From contig NZ_CANMNI010000001.1 in assembly GCF_947499215.1 (NCBI RefSeq), positions 186,001-250,000 on the forward strand: a stretch of DNA of 64,000 nucleotides. Reading direction: 5' to 3'. Shown here one piece after another: positions 54,912-63,858 of this stretch. The DNA comes from an uncultured Pontibacter sp. (GTDB lineage Bacteria > Bacteroidota > Bacteroidia > Cytophagales > Hymenobacteraceae). The notes under the pieces are model-generated. The model was given only the letters and a program-made list of their open reading frames with translations. It was not told where the DNA came from and searched no databases. Every line of letters begins with the position of its first letter. The first letter of the stretch is position 1. Both the position numbers and the translations under genes were made by a program.

Positions 54912-55213
54912 TCCGAACGCACACGCCTTATACCTAAAATTGACACGGGTCAACATGTAGCGGCTATACCTGTCCCTAGGAAAACCAAACAACCGCTTCA
55001 CAGTGTAGCTTCGTCTGCCCACAAACAGCTTTCATAGAGATATCCTACCCGTTTATCTTATTCTGAAAATATTTCCAATAAGTGTTTAAACCTTAGCCCG
55101 CCTTTTCTATTCTAAAGGTACCATCAGGGAAGCTCTGCTTCTCTAATGGCGATCCATACGCTTTAGTACCTTATACTTTATATACCAACACTACTACTCA
55201 ATTCTACATTCTG
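54912..55213. other. 302-bp intergenic region before the TonB-dependent receptor
   Basis: No gene, terminator or full TAnnTTTG promoter is convincing. Two TATACC words (near 54930 and 54966) occur in the first half, and the last ~60 bp before the receptor gene are AT-rich and probably contain its promoter. Confidence 0.5.
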
Positions 55214-57991
55214 ATGAGAAAATTATTCTCTTTGCTGATCATGTTGATCAGCGTCGCACAGGTTTACGCACAGGCAGTGACGGGAACCGTGCAGAGTGCC
55301 TCAGACAAAAGCGGCCTTCCGGGCGCCAGTGTCGTGCTTAAACGGGCAGCAAGTGATGCGGTGCTCTCCACCATGACAAACGGGAATGGTGAATTCCGAT
55401 TTGAAAAAGTAACCTCTGGCAGCTATACCCTAGAAGTGCGCTTTCTTGGCTTCGACATGCTGACCAGAACAGTACAAGTAGAACAAGCGCCCGTAAACTT
55501 GGGCGTACTGGGTATGCAGGAACAGAATACTCGCCTGAGCGAGGTACAGGTAATCGGCCGCGCTCCGCTTGGCGAAATGAAAGGTGACACCTCCCAATTC
55601 AATGCCAAGGCCTTTAAAACGGCACCGGATGCGAGTGCAGAAGATCTGGTCACTAAAATGCCGGGCGTGCAGGTACAGGATGGCCGTATTCAGGCACAGG
55701 GCGAAGAAGTGCGCCAAGTGATGATCGACGGTAAACGCTTTACAGGTGATGATGTCACCAGCGCCATGCGAAACATCTCCTCAGACATGATCGAGAACGT
55801 ACAGATCTTTGATGCTCAGAGCGATCAGGCAGCTTTCAGTGGGTTCGAAGATGGCAACCGCCTTAAGACTATCAACTTCATTACACGCAAAGACCGCCGA
55901 CAAGGCTATACCGGCAAGATCTCAGCAGGTTATGGCACCGACGACCGTTACATGGCGGGTGCTGCCATCAATTACTTCAACAACGACAGAAGAATAACGG
56001 TAACGGGCCTGACAAATAACATCAACATGTTCGATTTCTCGGTTGGTGAAACACCGGGTGGCGGTATGCGTGGTCGCAGAGGCGGTTGGGGCGGTGGCTC
56101 TCCTATCGGTATCATCAATACCAACAACTTCGGCGTTAACTACCAAGACAAGTGGGGCAAGAAAGTCGACGTGAGCGCTAACTACAACTACACCAACCGT
56201 GACATCGTGAACAACCAATACCGTTTCCGTGATTTCGTATCGGATGATGCCGGTCTGCAGTATACTGAAGACGCCAACAACCGTGACATTGAAGATGGTC
56301 ACCGTTTGAACATGCGCCTGCAGTACAACATCAATGAAAACAATCGCCTGCTTGTAACGCCAAGCCTAAGATTGCAACAGGATGATAACTTCACAGGCAG
56401 AAACGCCCGGACCTTTGATTTGGAAGGAACCCTGTCCGAGTCACTTAACCGCGCATCTTCTGATAACACGAACTTCAGCTTCAACAATAACATCCTTTAC
56501 TCAAAGCGTTTTGGAAACACTGGCCGCATCCTGACTACGAACTTCAACACCAGCATCAACAACGTGGATGGGGACGGTTACCAGTTTGAGGAAACACAGA
56601 ACTTTGAAAACCCTGACCGCAACGTACTGCGCGACCAGTACATTCGTCTGGACCGCGCGAATTTCAGCTGGTCAGGCAGCACCAACTACTCTCAGAAACT
56701 GGGCGAAAATTCACGTTGGCAGCTAGAGTACAGCATCGGCAACCAAATGCGTGACTCCGACCGCAGAACCTACGACTATGTAGAAACGGCCGGTGATTAT
56801 ACCAGCTTCAATACACCGCTGAGCAGCACGTTCAAGAGTGATTACCTGTCTCAGAACGTGGGCCCCAGCTATCAGTACCGCAACGACAACGCCAGACTCC
56901 AGCTCAATGCCCGCTACCAGTACGCCACACTCAACAGCGACAGCCAGTTCCCAGTTAATTTGGATCCGCTGGAGCGCAAGTTCAGCAACTTCCTGCCTTC
57001 TGCAGAGTACGAGTACAAGTTCTCTAAATCACAGAACCTGACGCTAAACCTGAGAACTAGTACCAATGTGCCTTCTGTGGAGCAGCTGCAGGAGGTACTC
57101 GATATCTCTAATCCACTGCAGGCGCGTATCGGTAATGATGAATTGGATCAGGACTACCAAACCCGTTTGATCATGCGCTACCGTAACTTCAATGCTGAAA
57201 CCAATCGAGTGTTCTTTATCGGTATGTTCGGTACCATGACCAACAATTACGTGGCCAACAGTGTGTATACGACAAACGTGCCTGAAGGTATAGCAGAAGG
57301 CTATGAGCTGCGTCCGGGTGCCCGCCTGAGCCGCCCTGAGAACATGGATGGTTACTACAACGTGCGCTCTTTCTTCAACTACGGACAGCCGCTTAACTTC
57401 ATTAGTTCTAACTTCAATGTGAACGGCTCGGTGGGTTATTCCAGAATACCGGGTAAGATTGATAACCAAATCAACTACGCCAACAACACAAACCTAGGTG
57501 CCGGCTTTAACATCAGCAGCAATATCAGCGAGAAAATTGACTTTACCGTGTCTACCTTCTCAAGTTACAATATTGTGTCGAACACCCTGCGCACGACGCA
57601 GAACAACAACTTCTTCAACCAGAACACGAGTGTGCGATACAATTGGATTCTGTGGAAAGACTTGGTCTACCGCACGGAGCTCAACCACCAGTACAACTCA
57701 GGTCTTTCTGCTGGAGTAGACAACAGCTTCCTGCTTTGGAACATGAGCTTGGGCAAGAAAATCTTCAAAGACAAGCAGGGAGAGATTAGCTTTAGCGTGA
57801 ACGACCTGATGAACCAGAACGTGAGCATTCGTCGCAATATCACGGAGTCTTATGTGGAGGACGTACAGTCATCCGTGCTGCAGCGCTTCTTCATGCTTAC
57901 CTTCTCTTATAATATCCGCAGCTTTAAAGGCGCGGCACCAGATGAGAACATGGAACGACGTGGTCCGGGAATGTACCGCGGAAGCCACTAA
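55214..57991 (+). CDS. TonB-dependent receptor-like outer-membrane protein with regulatory N-terminal domain
   Basis: Outer-membrane barrel of 925 residues. The signal peptide is MRKLFSLLIMLISVAQVYA, cut before Q. Residues ~20-105 form a carboxypeptidase-regulatory-like beta sandwich (VTGTVQSASDKSGLPGASVVL, NGNGEFRFEKVTSGSYTLEVRFLG). The plug follows (LVTKMPGVQVQDGRIQAQGE, VMIDGKRFTGDDV), then a ~650-residue barrel of the PF14905 type with many Asn/Tyr-rich strands. One extracellular loop is unusually Gly/Arg-rich (GGGMRGRRGGWGGG, near 56060). No SusD partner is adjacent, so it is not a classic Sus pair. The substrate is unknown. Confidence 0.92.
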   Translation: MRKLFSLLIMLISVAQVYAQAVTGTVQSASDKSGLPGASVVLKRAASDAVLSTMTNGNGEFRFEKVTSGSYTLEVRFLGFDMLTRTVQVEQAPVNLGVLGMQEQNTRLSEVQVIGRAPLGEMKGDTSQFNAKAFKTAPDASAEDLVTKMPGVQVQDGRIQAQGEEVRQVMIDGKRFTGDDVTSAMRNISSDMIENVQIFDAQSDQAAFSGFEDGNRLKTINFITRKDRRQGYTGKISAGYGTDDRYMAGAAINYFNNDRRITVTGLTNNINMFDFSVGETPGGGMRGRRGGWGGGSPIGIINTNNFGVNYQDKWGKKVDVSANYNYTNRDIVNNQYRFRDFVSDDAGLQYTEDANNRDIEDGHRLNMRLQYNINENNRLLVTPSLRLQQDDNFTGRNARTFDLEGTLSESLNRASSDNTNFSFNNNILYSKRFGNTGRILTTNFNTSINNVDGDGYQFEETQNFENPDRNVLRDQYIRLDRANFSWSGSTNYSQKLGENSRWQLEYSIGNQMRDSDRRTYDYVETAGDYTSFNTPLSSTFKSDYLSQNVGPSYQYRNDNARLQLNARYQYATLNSDSQFPVNLDPLERKFSNFLPSAEYEYKFSKSQNLTLNLRTSTNVPSVEQLQEVLDISNPLQARIGNDELDQDYQTRLIMRYRNFNAETNRVFFIGMFGTMTNNYVANSVYTTNVPEGIAEGYELRPGARLSRPENMDGYYNVRSFFNYGQPLNFISSNFNVNGSVGYSRIPGKIDNQINYANNTNLGAGFNISSNISEKIDFTVSTFSSYNIVSNTLRTTQNNNFFNQNTSVRYNWILWKDLVYRTELNHQYNSGLSAGVDNSFLLWNMSLGKKIFKDKQGEISFSVNDLMNQNVSIRRNITESYVEDVQSSVLQRFFMLTFSYNIRSFKGAAPDENMERRGPGMYRGSH

Positions 57992-58007
57992 ACTCAGAAA
58001 AGCCAAC

Positions 58008-58048
58008 TAACAAAAAAGGCCTGCAGCAATTGCAGGCCTTTTTTGTTA
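58008..58048. terminator. 18-bp perfect-stem terminator
   Basis: TAACAAAAAAGGCCTGCA and TGCAGGCCTTTTTTGTTA pair completely around GCAAT. It lies between convergent genes and has T-runs in both directions. Confidence 0.92.
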
Positions 58049-58079
58049 GACTGTGCAAGAGGAATAATAGGGAATCTGC

Positions 58080-59156
58080 TTATATCTGCGGCAGATTTCC
58101 CCACACCGCCCCACTATACCAAAGCCGCCCTTCCCTGATCTCAAGTGGTGAAGCGATGTTGTTGTGGTAGAGCTGTCCGGTGCCGAGTCCCTGCGGCATG
58201 CTGACCTCATAGTTAGCCGTAAACTGGCTGATTGCATTAAGCCCGATGTTGGACTCCAGCGCCGAGGTCATCCACCAGCCGATCTTACGTTTCTCCGCCA
58301 AGTCGATCCAGTCAGCGCTCGCCTGCAGCCCTCCTACCAGTGTCGGTTTGAGAATAATGTATTGCGGCTTAATAAAATCTAACAGCTCCATCTGACGTGC
58401 AGACTCCTTCACACCAATCAACTCTTCGTCGAGCGCGATCGGTATAGGTGTATAGGCGCAAAGTTGTTGCATGTGTTCAAGTTGCCCCTGTTTTATCGGT
58501 TGCTCAATGGAGTGCAGGCTATACCTCGACAGTCGTTCCAGCTTGCGAAAAGCCCCGTCCGGTGCAAAGGCTCCGTTGGCATCAACTCGGATGGTCAGCT
58601 CTTCAGGGCCGGCTACCTCGCGAATTTGCTTGAGCAAATCCAATTCGGTTGCAAAGTCAAGACTACCGATTTTAAGCTTCAGACAGGTATAGCCCTCCCC
58701 CAGTTTTTTGCGGATCTGCTCTTGCATAAAAGCCTTGTCGCCCATCCAGATCAATCCATTGATAGGTATACCCTGCTCTCCTCGACTGAAAGTATTATCG
58801 TATAGCTTCCGCATACCTCCCTGCTTTAAATCCAATACAGCAGTCTCCAAAGCAAACCGGATCGAAGGAAAATCTTCTAGGGCATCAGATTCGAGCTCAG
58901 CCTTCAAGTCAGTCATACCCATTTCAGATTGATTAATCCAATCGATTACTTCATTAAGTTTTGGCAGAAGCGCAGGTATGGCGTCAATGCTCAGACCGGC
59001 TAAGGGAGCACATTCTCCTATCCCTCTAATAGCAGGATCAACACTCTCAGACAGCACCAGATAATATACCTGATGCGTGGTCATAGCCCCACGGGAGGTG
59101 CGGGCATCGAATTTGAACTGCAGCTGGTGCGGTATAAGTGAGAGACGGAGTGGCAT
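58080..59156 (-). CDS. menC: o-Succinylbenzoate synthase (MenC)
   Basis: Enolase-superfamily dehydratase of menaquinone synthesis. The ATG at 59156 gives 358 residues. Catalytic elements: KLKIGS (KxK base), RVDANGAF and IEQP and ALDEEL providing three metal-binding acidic residues, and the second-side Lys in YIILKPTLVGG. The end PQGLGTGQLY is the menC-style C-terminal loop. A dipeptide epimerase is the main alternative; the size and the GECAPLAGLS N-terminal loop favour MenC. No other men gene is in the window. It is divergent from egtB. Confidence 0.88.
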   Translation of the reverse strand: MPLRLSLIPHQLQFKFDARTSRGAMTTHQVYYLVLSESVDPAIRGIGECAPLAGLSIDAIPALLPKLNEVIDWINQSEMGMTDLKAELESDALEDFPSIRFALETAVLDLKQGGMRKLYDNTFSRGEQGIPINGLIWMGDKAFMQEQIRKKLGEGYTCLKLKIGSLDFATELDLLKQIREVAGPEELTIRVDANGAFAPDGAFRKLERLSRYSLHSIEQPIKQGQLEHMQQLCAYTPIPIALDEELIGVKESARQMELLDFIKPQYIILKPTLVGGLQASADWIDLAEKRKIGWWMTSALESNIGLNAISQFTANYEVSMPQGLGTGQLYHNNIASPLEIREGRLWYSGAVWGNLPQI

Positions 59157-59310
59157 AAACAATTAGGGCTTTGAATCGGTGGTATAATTGACTTTCTGAA
59201 AACAAAGTACGTAGAAATAGAGTTATTACGACAGTTCAGAAGCGTATAAAGCTTTGTTTCCTGCTTTACACATGACTTTTTCTAAATCTGTTTCCTACCC
59301 CTAAAAGCCT

Positions 59311-60576
59311 ATGTCAGTTCTTGAAGCTTCACAAATACAGGCAGTTGCCCAGCGATTTGCTCTGACTAGAGCCCAAACTGAAAAAATATGCCAGCCGCTT
59401 GAACCCGAAGATACGGTAGTACAGCCCATGGTGGATGTGAGTCCGCCCAAATGGCACATGGCGCATACGACGTGGTTTTTTGAGCAGTTTGTGCTGCAAC
59501 CCTACCTAAAGAACTACAAAGTATTTCATCCGAACTACAGTTTTCTGTTCAATTCATACTACAACAGCGTGGGAAACCGGGTACAGCGGGCCGAACGAAG
59601 CACACTCACGCGCCCGCCTCTTCGGGATGTTTACTCCTTTAGAGAACACGTAAACGAGCACATCGAGCAGCTGCTCCATACGCTGGATGAAGAAAAGTTG
59701 TCGGAGTTAATGCCTGTTCTGGAATTGGGCTTACAGCATGAGCAACAGCATCAGGAGTTGCTCATTACCGACATAAAGTATATTCTAAGCACTAACCCAC
59801 TCTTGCCAGCTTACCAGCATCTGCACGATAAGACAACATCTACTGCTATACCTACTGCTGAATTTCTAGAGGTACCGGGGGGTATCTACCAAATTGGTTA
59901 CAAAGGAGAAGACTTCTGCTTTGACAACGAGCTCGGCGTGCATGAGGTGCTGCTGGCCGACTTTAGCATCATGAACCGCTTGGTGACCAATGGGGAGTAT
60001 TTAGAATTCGTAAAGGGCGGCGGGTATACTGATTTCCGGTTTTGGCTCGACGAGGGCCTAGCGTTGGTACGTGCATCCAACCTAAAAGCACCACTCTACT
60101 GGCTGGAGCAGGATGGCGACTGGATGCAGTATACCCTGCACGGATTGGAGAAACTTGATCTAAACAAACCAGTCTCCCACATCAGTTTCTATGAAGCGCA
60201 GGCCTATGCCTATTGGGCTGGCAAGCGCCTTTTAACTGAGTTTGAATGGGAAGCGGCGGCACAGGTATACCCGCCAAGCCAAGGTAATTTCCAAGATTCA
60301 GGTAGGTACGAGCCTACAGCCGCTACTAAAGCCATCGGCATGCAGCAACTGTACGGCGATGCTTGGGAATGGACTTACAGCGCCTACCACCCCTACCCGG
60401 GCTTTTCGACGGCACCCGGAGCTCTGGGAGAGTATAACGGCAAATTTATGATCAACCAAATGGTACTGCGGGGAGGGTCCTGTGCCACACCTCAGAACCA
60501 TATCCGCACCACTTACCGCAACTTCTTTCACCCAGACAAACGCTGGCAGTTCACTGGAATCCGACTAGCCCAATAA
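59311..60576 (+). CDS. egtB: Ergothioneine biosynthesis protein EgtB
   Basis: Non-heme iron sulfoxide synthase joining hercynine to a cysteine donor. The 421-residue protein has the N-terminal DinB-like domain with iron ligands in WHMAHTTWFFEQF and in HEQQHQELL, and a C-terminal formylglycine-generating-enzyme-like domain from about residue 190 (VPGGIYQIGYKGEDFCFDNE, NRLVTNGEYLEFV, GDAWEWTYSAY, MVLRGGSCATPQNHIRTTYRNFF). egtD begins 4 bp after its stop. No egtA, egtC or egtE is in the window, so free cysteine rather than gamma-Glu-Cys may be the donor (inference). Confidence 0.95.
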   Translation: MSVLEASQIQAVAQRFALTRAQTEKICQPLEPEDTVVQPMVDVSPPKWHMAHTTWFFEQFVLQPYLKNYKVFHPNYSFLFNSYYNSVGNRVQRAERSTLTRPPLRDVYSFREHVNEHIEQLLHTLDEEKLSELMPVLELGLQHEQQHQELLITDIKYILSTNPLLPAYQHLHDKTTSTAIPTAEFLEVPGGIYQIGYKGEDFCFDNELGVHEVLLADFSIMNRLVTNGEYLEFVKGGGYTDFRFWLDEGLALVRASNLKAPLYWLEQDGDWMQYTLHGLEKLDLNKPVSHISFYEAQAYAYWAGKRLLTEFEWEAAAQVYPPSQGNFQDSGRYEPTAATKAIGMQQLYGDAWEWTYSAYHPYPGFSTAPGALGEYNGKFMINQMVLRGGSCATPQNHIRTTYRNFFHPDKRWQFTGIRLAQ

Positions 60577-60580
60577 AACT

Positions 60581-61588
60581 ATGCTACTAAACACAACACA
60601 GACTTCTTTGATTGACCTGAGCCGCAAAACTGACGGCAGCCAAGATACTGCTGCCTTTGCCAACGACGTGCATACGGGACTTTCTCAGCTCCCGAAAAGC
60701 CTTCCGTCACGCTATTTCTACGACGCGGAAGGTAGCAGGCTTTTTCAGCAGATTATGGAATTGCCCGAGTATTACCTTACCCGTTCGGAGTATAGTTTGA
60801 TCAACTCACAGAAGTCAGGTATGGCATCTGCCTTTGCCAAAGGCGGCTTTTTTCATCTGATAGACTTAGGTGCCGGAGATGCGCTCAAGACCAAGCTGCT
60901 GCTGCATGAGTTACAAAAGCAGCATTGCAGCTTCGACTATGTCCCCATCGACATCTCAGGGTCAGCCATGCAGGAGTTGACAGAGAAACTGCACACAGAA
61001 ATGCCCGATTTGGACGCGCAGGCCGTAGTAGGCGAATACATTCAAGCGCTACAGTGGCTGCAGGCGAATAAAACAGAACGCAAAGTCGTGCTTTTCCTAG
61101 GCTCTAACATTGGCAACTTTGAGCGAGAGGATAGTCTTGAATTTCTAAAGCAGATAAGGGCTTGCCTTAGCCCCGGCGATTTGCTCTTGCTGGGCGTTGA
61201 TTTGCGCAAGGACCCGGACACCATTCTGGCTGCCTACCGCGACGAAGCGGGGGTAACATCCGCTTTTAATCTAAACCTGCTCAATCGCATCAACCGCGAG
61301 TTGGGCGGTGACTTTGTTGTGGCCAACTTCCAACATTTTGCCCTATATGATCCGCAGGGGGGCGTTATGAAAAGCTTTTTAGTCAGTCAGCAAGATCAAA
61401 CGGTATACTTAGAGGCGACCGGCCAGCGCTATACCTTCTCCGCTTGGGAAGCCGTCCATACCGAAAACTCCCATAAGTATACCATTGACCTCGTGCAAGA
61501 AATGGCAGACCAGTGTGGTTTTGAGACAGCACAAGTCTACCAAGATGAGCAGGGCTTATTTGCGGATGTGTTATTAAAGGTCCATTAA
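60581..61588 (+). CDS. egtD: L-histidine N-alpha-methyltransferase EgtD
   Basis: SAM-dependent enzyme that trimethylates histidine to hercynine, the first step of ergothioneine formation. The 335-residue protein has the family N-terminus (LPKSLPSRYFYDAEGSRLFQQIMELPEYYLTRSEY), the SAM-binding motif LIDLGAGDALKTKLLL, FDYVPIDISGSAM, FLGSNIGNFERED and LLGVDLRKD. It is coupled to egtB by a 4-bp gap, so both ergothioneine core enzymes come from one message. No terminator is clear after it. Confidence 0.96.
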   Translation: MLLNTTQTSLIDLSRKTDGSQDTAAFANDVHTGLSQLPKSLPSRYFYDAEGSRLFQQIMELPEYYLTRSEYSLINSQKSGMASAFAKGGFFHLIDLGAGDALKTKLLLHELQKQHCSFDYVPIDISGSAMQELTEKLHTEMPDLDAQAVVGEYIQALQWLQANKTERKVVLFLGSNIGNFEREDSLEFLKQIRACLSPGDLLLLGVDLRKDPDTILAAYRDEAGVTSAFNLNLLNRINRELGGDFVVANFQHFALYDPQGGVMKSFLVSQQDQTVYLEATGQRYTFSAWEAVHTENSHKYTIDLVQEMADQCGFETAQVYQDEQGLFADVLLKVH

Positions 61589-61598
61589 GAAGAATCAC

Positions 61599-61724
61599 AT
61601 GCTGCTGAGCAATCTTATCATGAAATCAAAAACAATTCTGATCACAGTCGCGCTATTATTGCTTCCCTTCCCGGCTAAGGGCATTGTGAAAGTGCTCAAA
61701 GGGAAACCTTCTGAAAAGGAATAA
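61599..61724 (+). CDS. Possible small hydrophobic protein (41 codons)
   Basis: An ATG at 61599 (or 61620 in frame) opens a short frame ending at TAA 61722-61724. From 61620 the product is 34 residues: basic start MKSKT, hydrophobic ILITVALLLLPFPA, then a Lys-rich end (KVLKGKPSEKE). This is the layout of a small membrane protein or a bare signal peptide. It lies 10 bp after egtD and may be part of that message. There is no homology evidence. Confidence 0.35.
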   Translation: MLLSNLIMKSKTILITVALLLLPFPAKGIVKVLKGKPSEKE

Positions 61725-61761
61725 AAGCAGAAGCGGGTGAAGGAAAGGCAAAAAATTAGCT

Positions 61762-61769
61762 AATTTTGC
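61762..61769 (+). promoter_or_regulatory. Candidate -7 element upstream of the MATE gene
   Basis: TAATTTTG matches TAnnTTTG, 21 bp before the ATG at 61791. No -33 TTG is seen, so the call is weak. Confidence 0.4.
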
Positions 61770-61790
61770 ATGCCTTTCCAATAAGCCGGT

Positions 61791-63131
61791 ATGAGATCAG
61801 AAGAATACAGAGAGCACTTCCGAAAAAATTTCCATTTAGCGTATCCGGTTGTGCTGAGCCAGTTGGGGCATATAATGGTCAGCGTGTTCGACAGCCTGAT
61901 GGTCGGCCAGATCGGGACCATTCCCTTGGCAGCGGCTTCGCTGGGCAACAGTATCTTTACCATCACGCTCGTCTTCGGCTTGGGGGTGTCTTACAGCATT
62001 ACGCCCTTAATTGCCGCGGCGGACGGTCGCCGAAACTATACCCGCATTTCGCTGCTTCTGCTCAACGGACTGTTCTCTAATTTACTGCTGGGCATAGTGC
62101 TTTTCATAGCGGGCTATTTTCTCTCTCCCTACATTACATGGCTCAACCAACCCGAGGAAGTGGTGCGGCAGGCGATTCCCTATATGAACATTCTGTTCCT
62201 TTCCATGGTGCCGCTCATGGTGTTTCAGGCCTTCCGTCAGTTTGCCGAGGGGCTTTCGCTCACCAAGCAGGCTATGTACATCTCCATCGTGGCCAATGCG
62301 CTAAACATCGTCCTCAACTACATTCTGATATTCGGTAAACTGGGATTTGAGCCAATGGGTCTTGTTGGTGCCGGATGGGCCACGCTTATTTCCCGCATTA
62401 TCATGGCCCTGATGATGGGTGGTTACGTCCTTTACGCAAAACGCTTTGCAGCCTTCCACCGCTTCCTGACTTTCCGCTACCTCTCCTTTGTGCACATGTA
62501 TCATATCTTTCGCCTAGGACTGCCTATTTCGGGGCAAATGGTGTTTGAAATGGGAGCTTTCAGCTTTTCTGCCATCATGATTGGTTGGCTCGGAGCCCGC
62601 GAGCTGGCTGCGCACCAGATTGCCATCAATGTGGCCTCCGTTACCTACATGATGGCCAGCGGCATTGCAGCGGCGGCGACCATCCGGGTGGGAAATCAGA
62701 AGGGGCTTCGGAATTTCAGGTCCATGCGTATGGCAGGTATCAGCAGTTTTGCGATGGGCACTATTTTTATGATGGTCAGCGGATTGCTTATGATCGCTGG
62801 CAAAAATTTTATACCTTCACTTTACATTGATGATCCAATAGTTATCGAATTGGCCTCGACCCTACTCATCATAGCAGCACTGTTTCAGATTTCGGATGGT
62901 GTGCAGGTAGTGGGGCTTGGTGCTCTGCGAGGATTGGAAGATGTGCGGATTCCCGGGCTTATCTCTTTGATAGCCTATTGGGTGATTGGTCTACCAGTAG
63001 GGTATATACTTTGTTTTAAAGCCGGATTTGGTGCGAACGGAGTATGGACCGGCCTACTCGTGGGTCTTTCCGTTGCCGCTATATTACTATTTTGGCGCTT
63101 CAAAATGCTAAGCTATAGATTAGACAAATAA
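61791..63131 (+). CDS. MATE family efflux transporter
   Basis: Inner-membrane multidrug/cation antiporter of 446 residues with 12 predicted helices in two homologous halves. The first half has PVVLSQLGHIMVSVFDSLMVGQIGTIPLAAASLG, the family opening; the second restarts near residue 235 with LGLPISGQMVFEMGAFSFSAIMIGWLGARELAAHQIA. The proteins export drugs or metabolites by Na+ or H+ exchange; the substrate is not readable. It follows egtBD on the same strand by about 200 bp and has its own promoter-like element, so co-regulation with ergothioneine is uncertain. Confidence 0.94.
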   Translation: MRSEEYREHFRKNFHLAYPVVLSQLGHIMVSVFDSLMVGQIGTIPLAAASLGNSIFTITLVFGLGVSYSITPLIAAADGRRNYTRISLLLLNGLFSNLLLGIVLFIAGYFLSPYITWLNQPEEVVRQAIPYMNILFLSMVPLMVFQAFRQFAEGLSLTKQAMYISIVANALNIVLNYILIFGKLGFEPMGLVGAGWATLISRIIMALMMGGYVLYAKRFAAFHRFLTFRYLSFVHMYHIFRLGLPISGQMVFEMGAFSFSAIMIGWLGARELAAHQIAINVASVTYMMASGIAAAATIRVGNQKGLRNFRSMRMAGISSFAMGTIFMMVSGLLMIAGKNFIPSLYIDDPIVIELASTLLIIAALFQISDGVQVVGLGALRGLEDVRIPGLISLIAYWVIGLPVGYILCFKAGFGANGVWTGLLVGLSVAAILLFWRFKMLSYRLDK

Positions 63132-63202
63132 AATAATGCAAAATGGGCACCTATTTTAAAAAGCCTATGTTCCGCCTGTAGAGACTTTTAAACTTTTAGC
63201 CG

Positions 63203-63784
63203 ATGTTTATCTTCACTCTATTTTTGAGCCTGTTGGTTGGGCTTTTACTGCCCCATCCTACCCCAGCCGGTATGTCACCGTCTGTCGTCTATGTTCCCGC
63301 CCCTCCTGTCGCTGCCAGCAATGAGCATGTGGCATGGTCATCCACCCGGAAATTAAATTGGGAGGATTTCAGGGCTACGCCAGAGTCCGACAATCCGCAT
63401 CATGCCTTGACAGCCGCTAACCTTGCGGTGGATGCCCGCTGCAAAGACAACAAATTCTATTACGAGGTAAAATGCGTGTTCCTGCCGGGGGAGTCTTGGT
63501 CTAAGAATAAGCGGTCTGAGAAGCTGTTGGCTCACGAGCAACTGCATTTTGACCTAACAGAAGTGCATGCCCGCCTGTTACGCAAACAGCTCAATACCTT
63601 GGGAAACTCCTGCTCTAACCTGAAAACCAATCTCAATACAACAGTGGGTGAAGCCTTCAAGGCTTGGAAGGCGGAACAGAGTCAGTTCGACAAATTGTCC
63701 AGACACGGTTTGGAAGCCGAAACACAGCAGCAGTGGACTGAGAGCATCGCACAGCGCCTAAAGGAATTAGATGCTTGGAAATAA
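63203..63784 (+). CDS. DUF922 family protein with HExxH motif
   Basis: Exported protein of 193 residues. The N-terminal hydrophobic run FIFTLFLSLLVGLLL is a signal or anchor. The DUF922 core begins at STRKLNWEDFRATPES and contains LLAHEQLHFDLTEVHARLLRKQL, in which HEQLH is an HExxH zinc-peptidase motif. The later Glu ligand and activity are unproven for this family. It probably acts in the periplasm. It follows the MATE gene by 71 bp and is closed by a terminator. Confidence 0.82.
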   Translation: MFIFTLFLSLLVGLLLPHPTPAGMSPSVVYVPAPPVAASNEHVAWSSTRKLNWEDFRATPESDNPHHALTAANLAVDARCKDNKFYYEVKCVFLPGESWSKNKRSEKLLAHEQLHFDLTEVHARLLRKQLNTLGNSCSNLKTNLNTTVGEAFKAWKAEQSQFDKLSRHGLEAETQQQWTESIAQRLKELDAWK

Positions 63785-63798
63785 ACCTCTACACTAAT

Positions 63799-63838
63799 AA
63801 AAAACGCCTGCCTAAAGATGATTCAGGCAGGCGTTTTT
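63799..63838. terminator. Bidirectional terminator
   Basis: AAAAACGCCTGCCT and AGGCAGGCGTTTTT pair over 14 bp around an ~11-nt loop, between the DUF922 gene and the convergent Rieske-domain gene ending at 63859. Confidence 0.88.
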
Positions 63839-63858
63839 ATGTATCCATAACATCTAGC

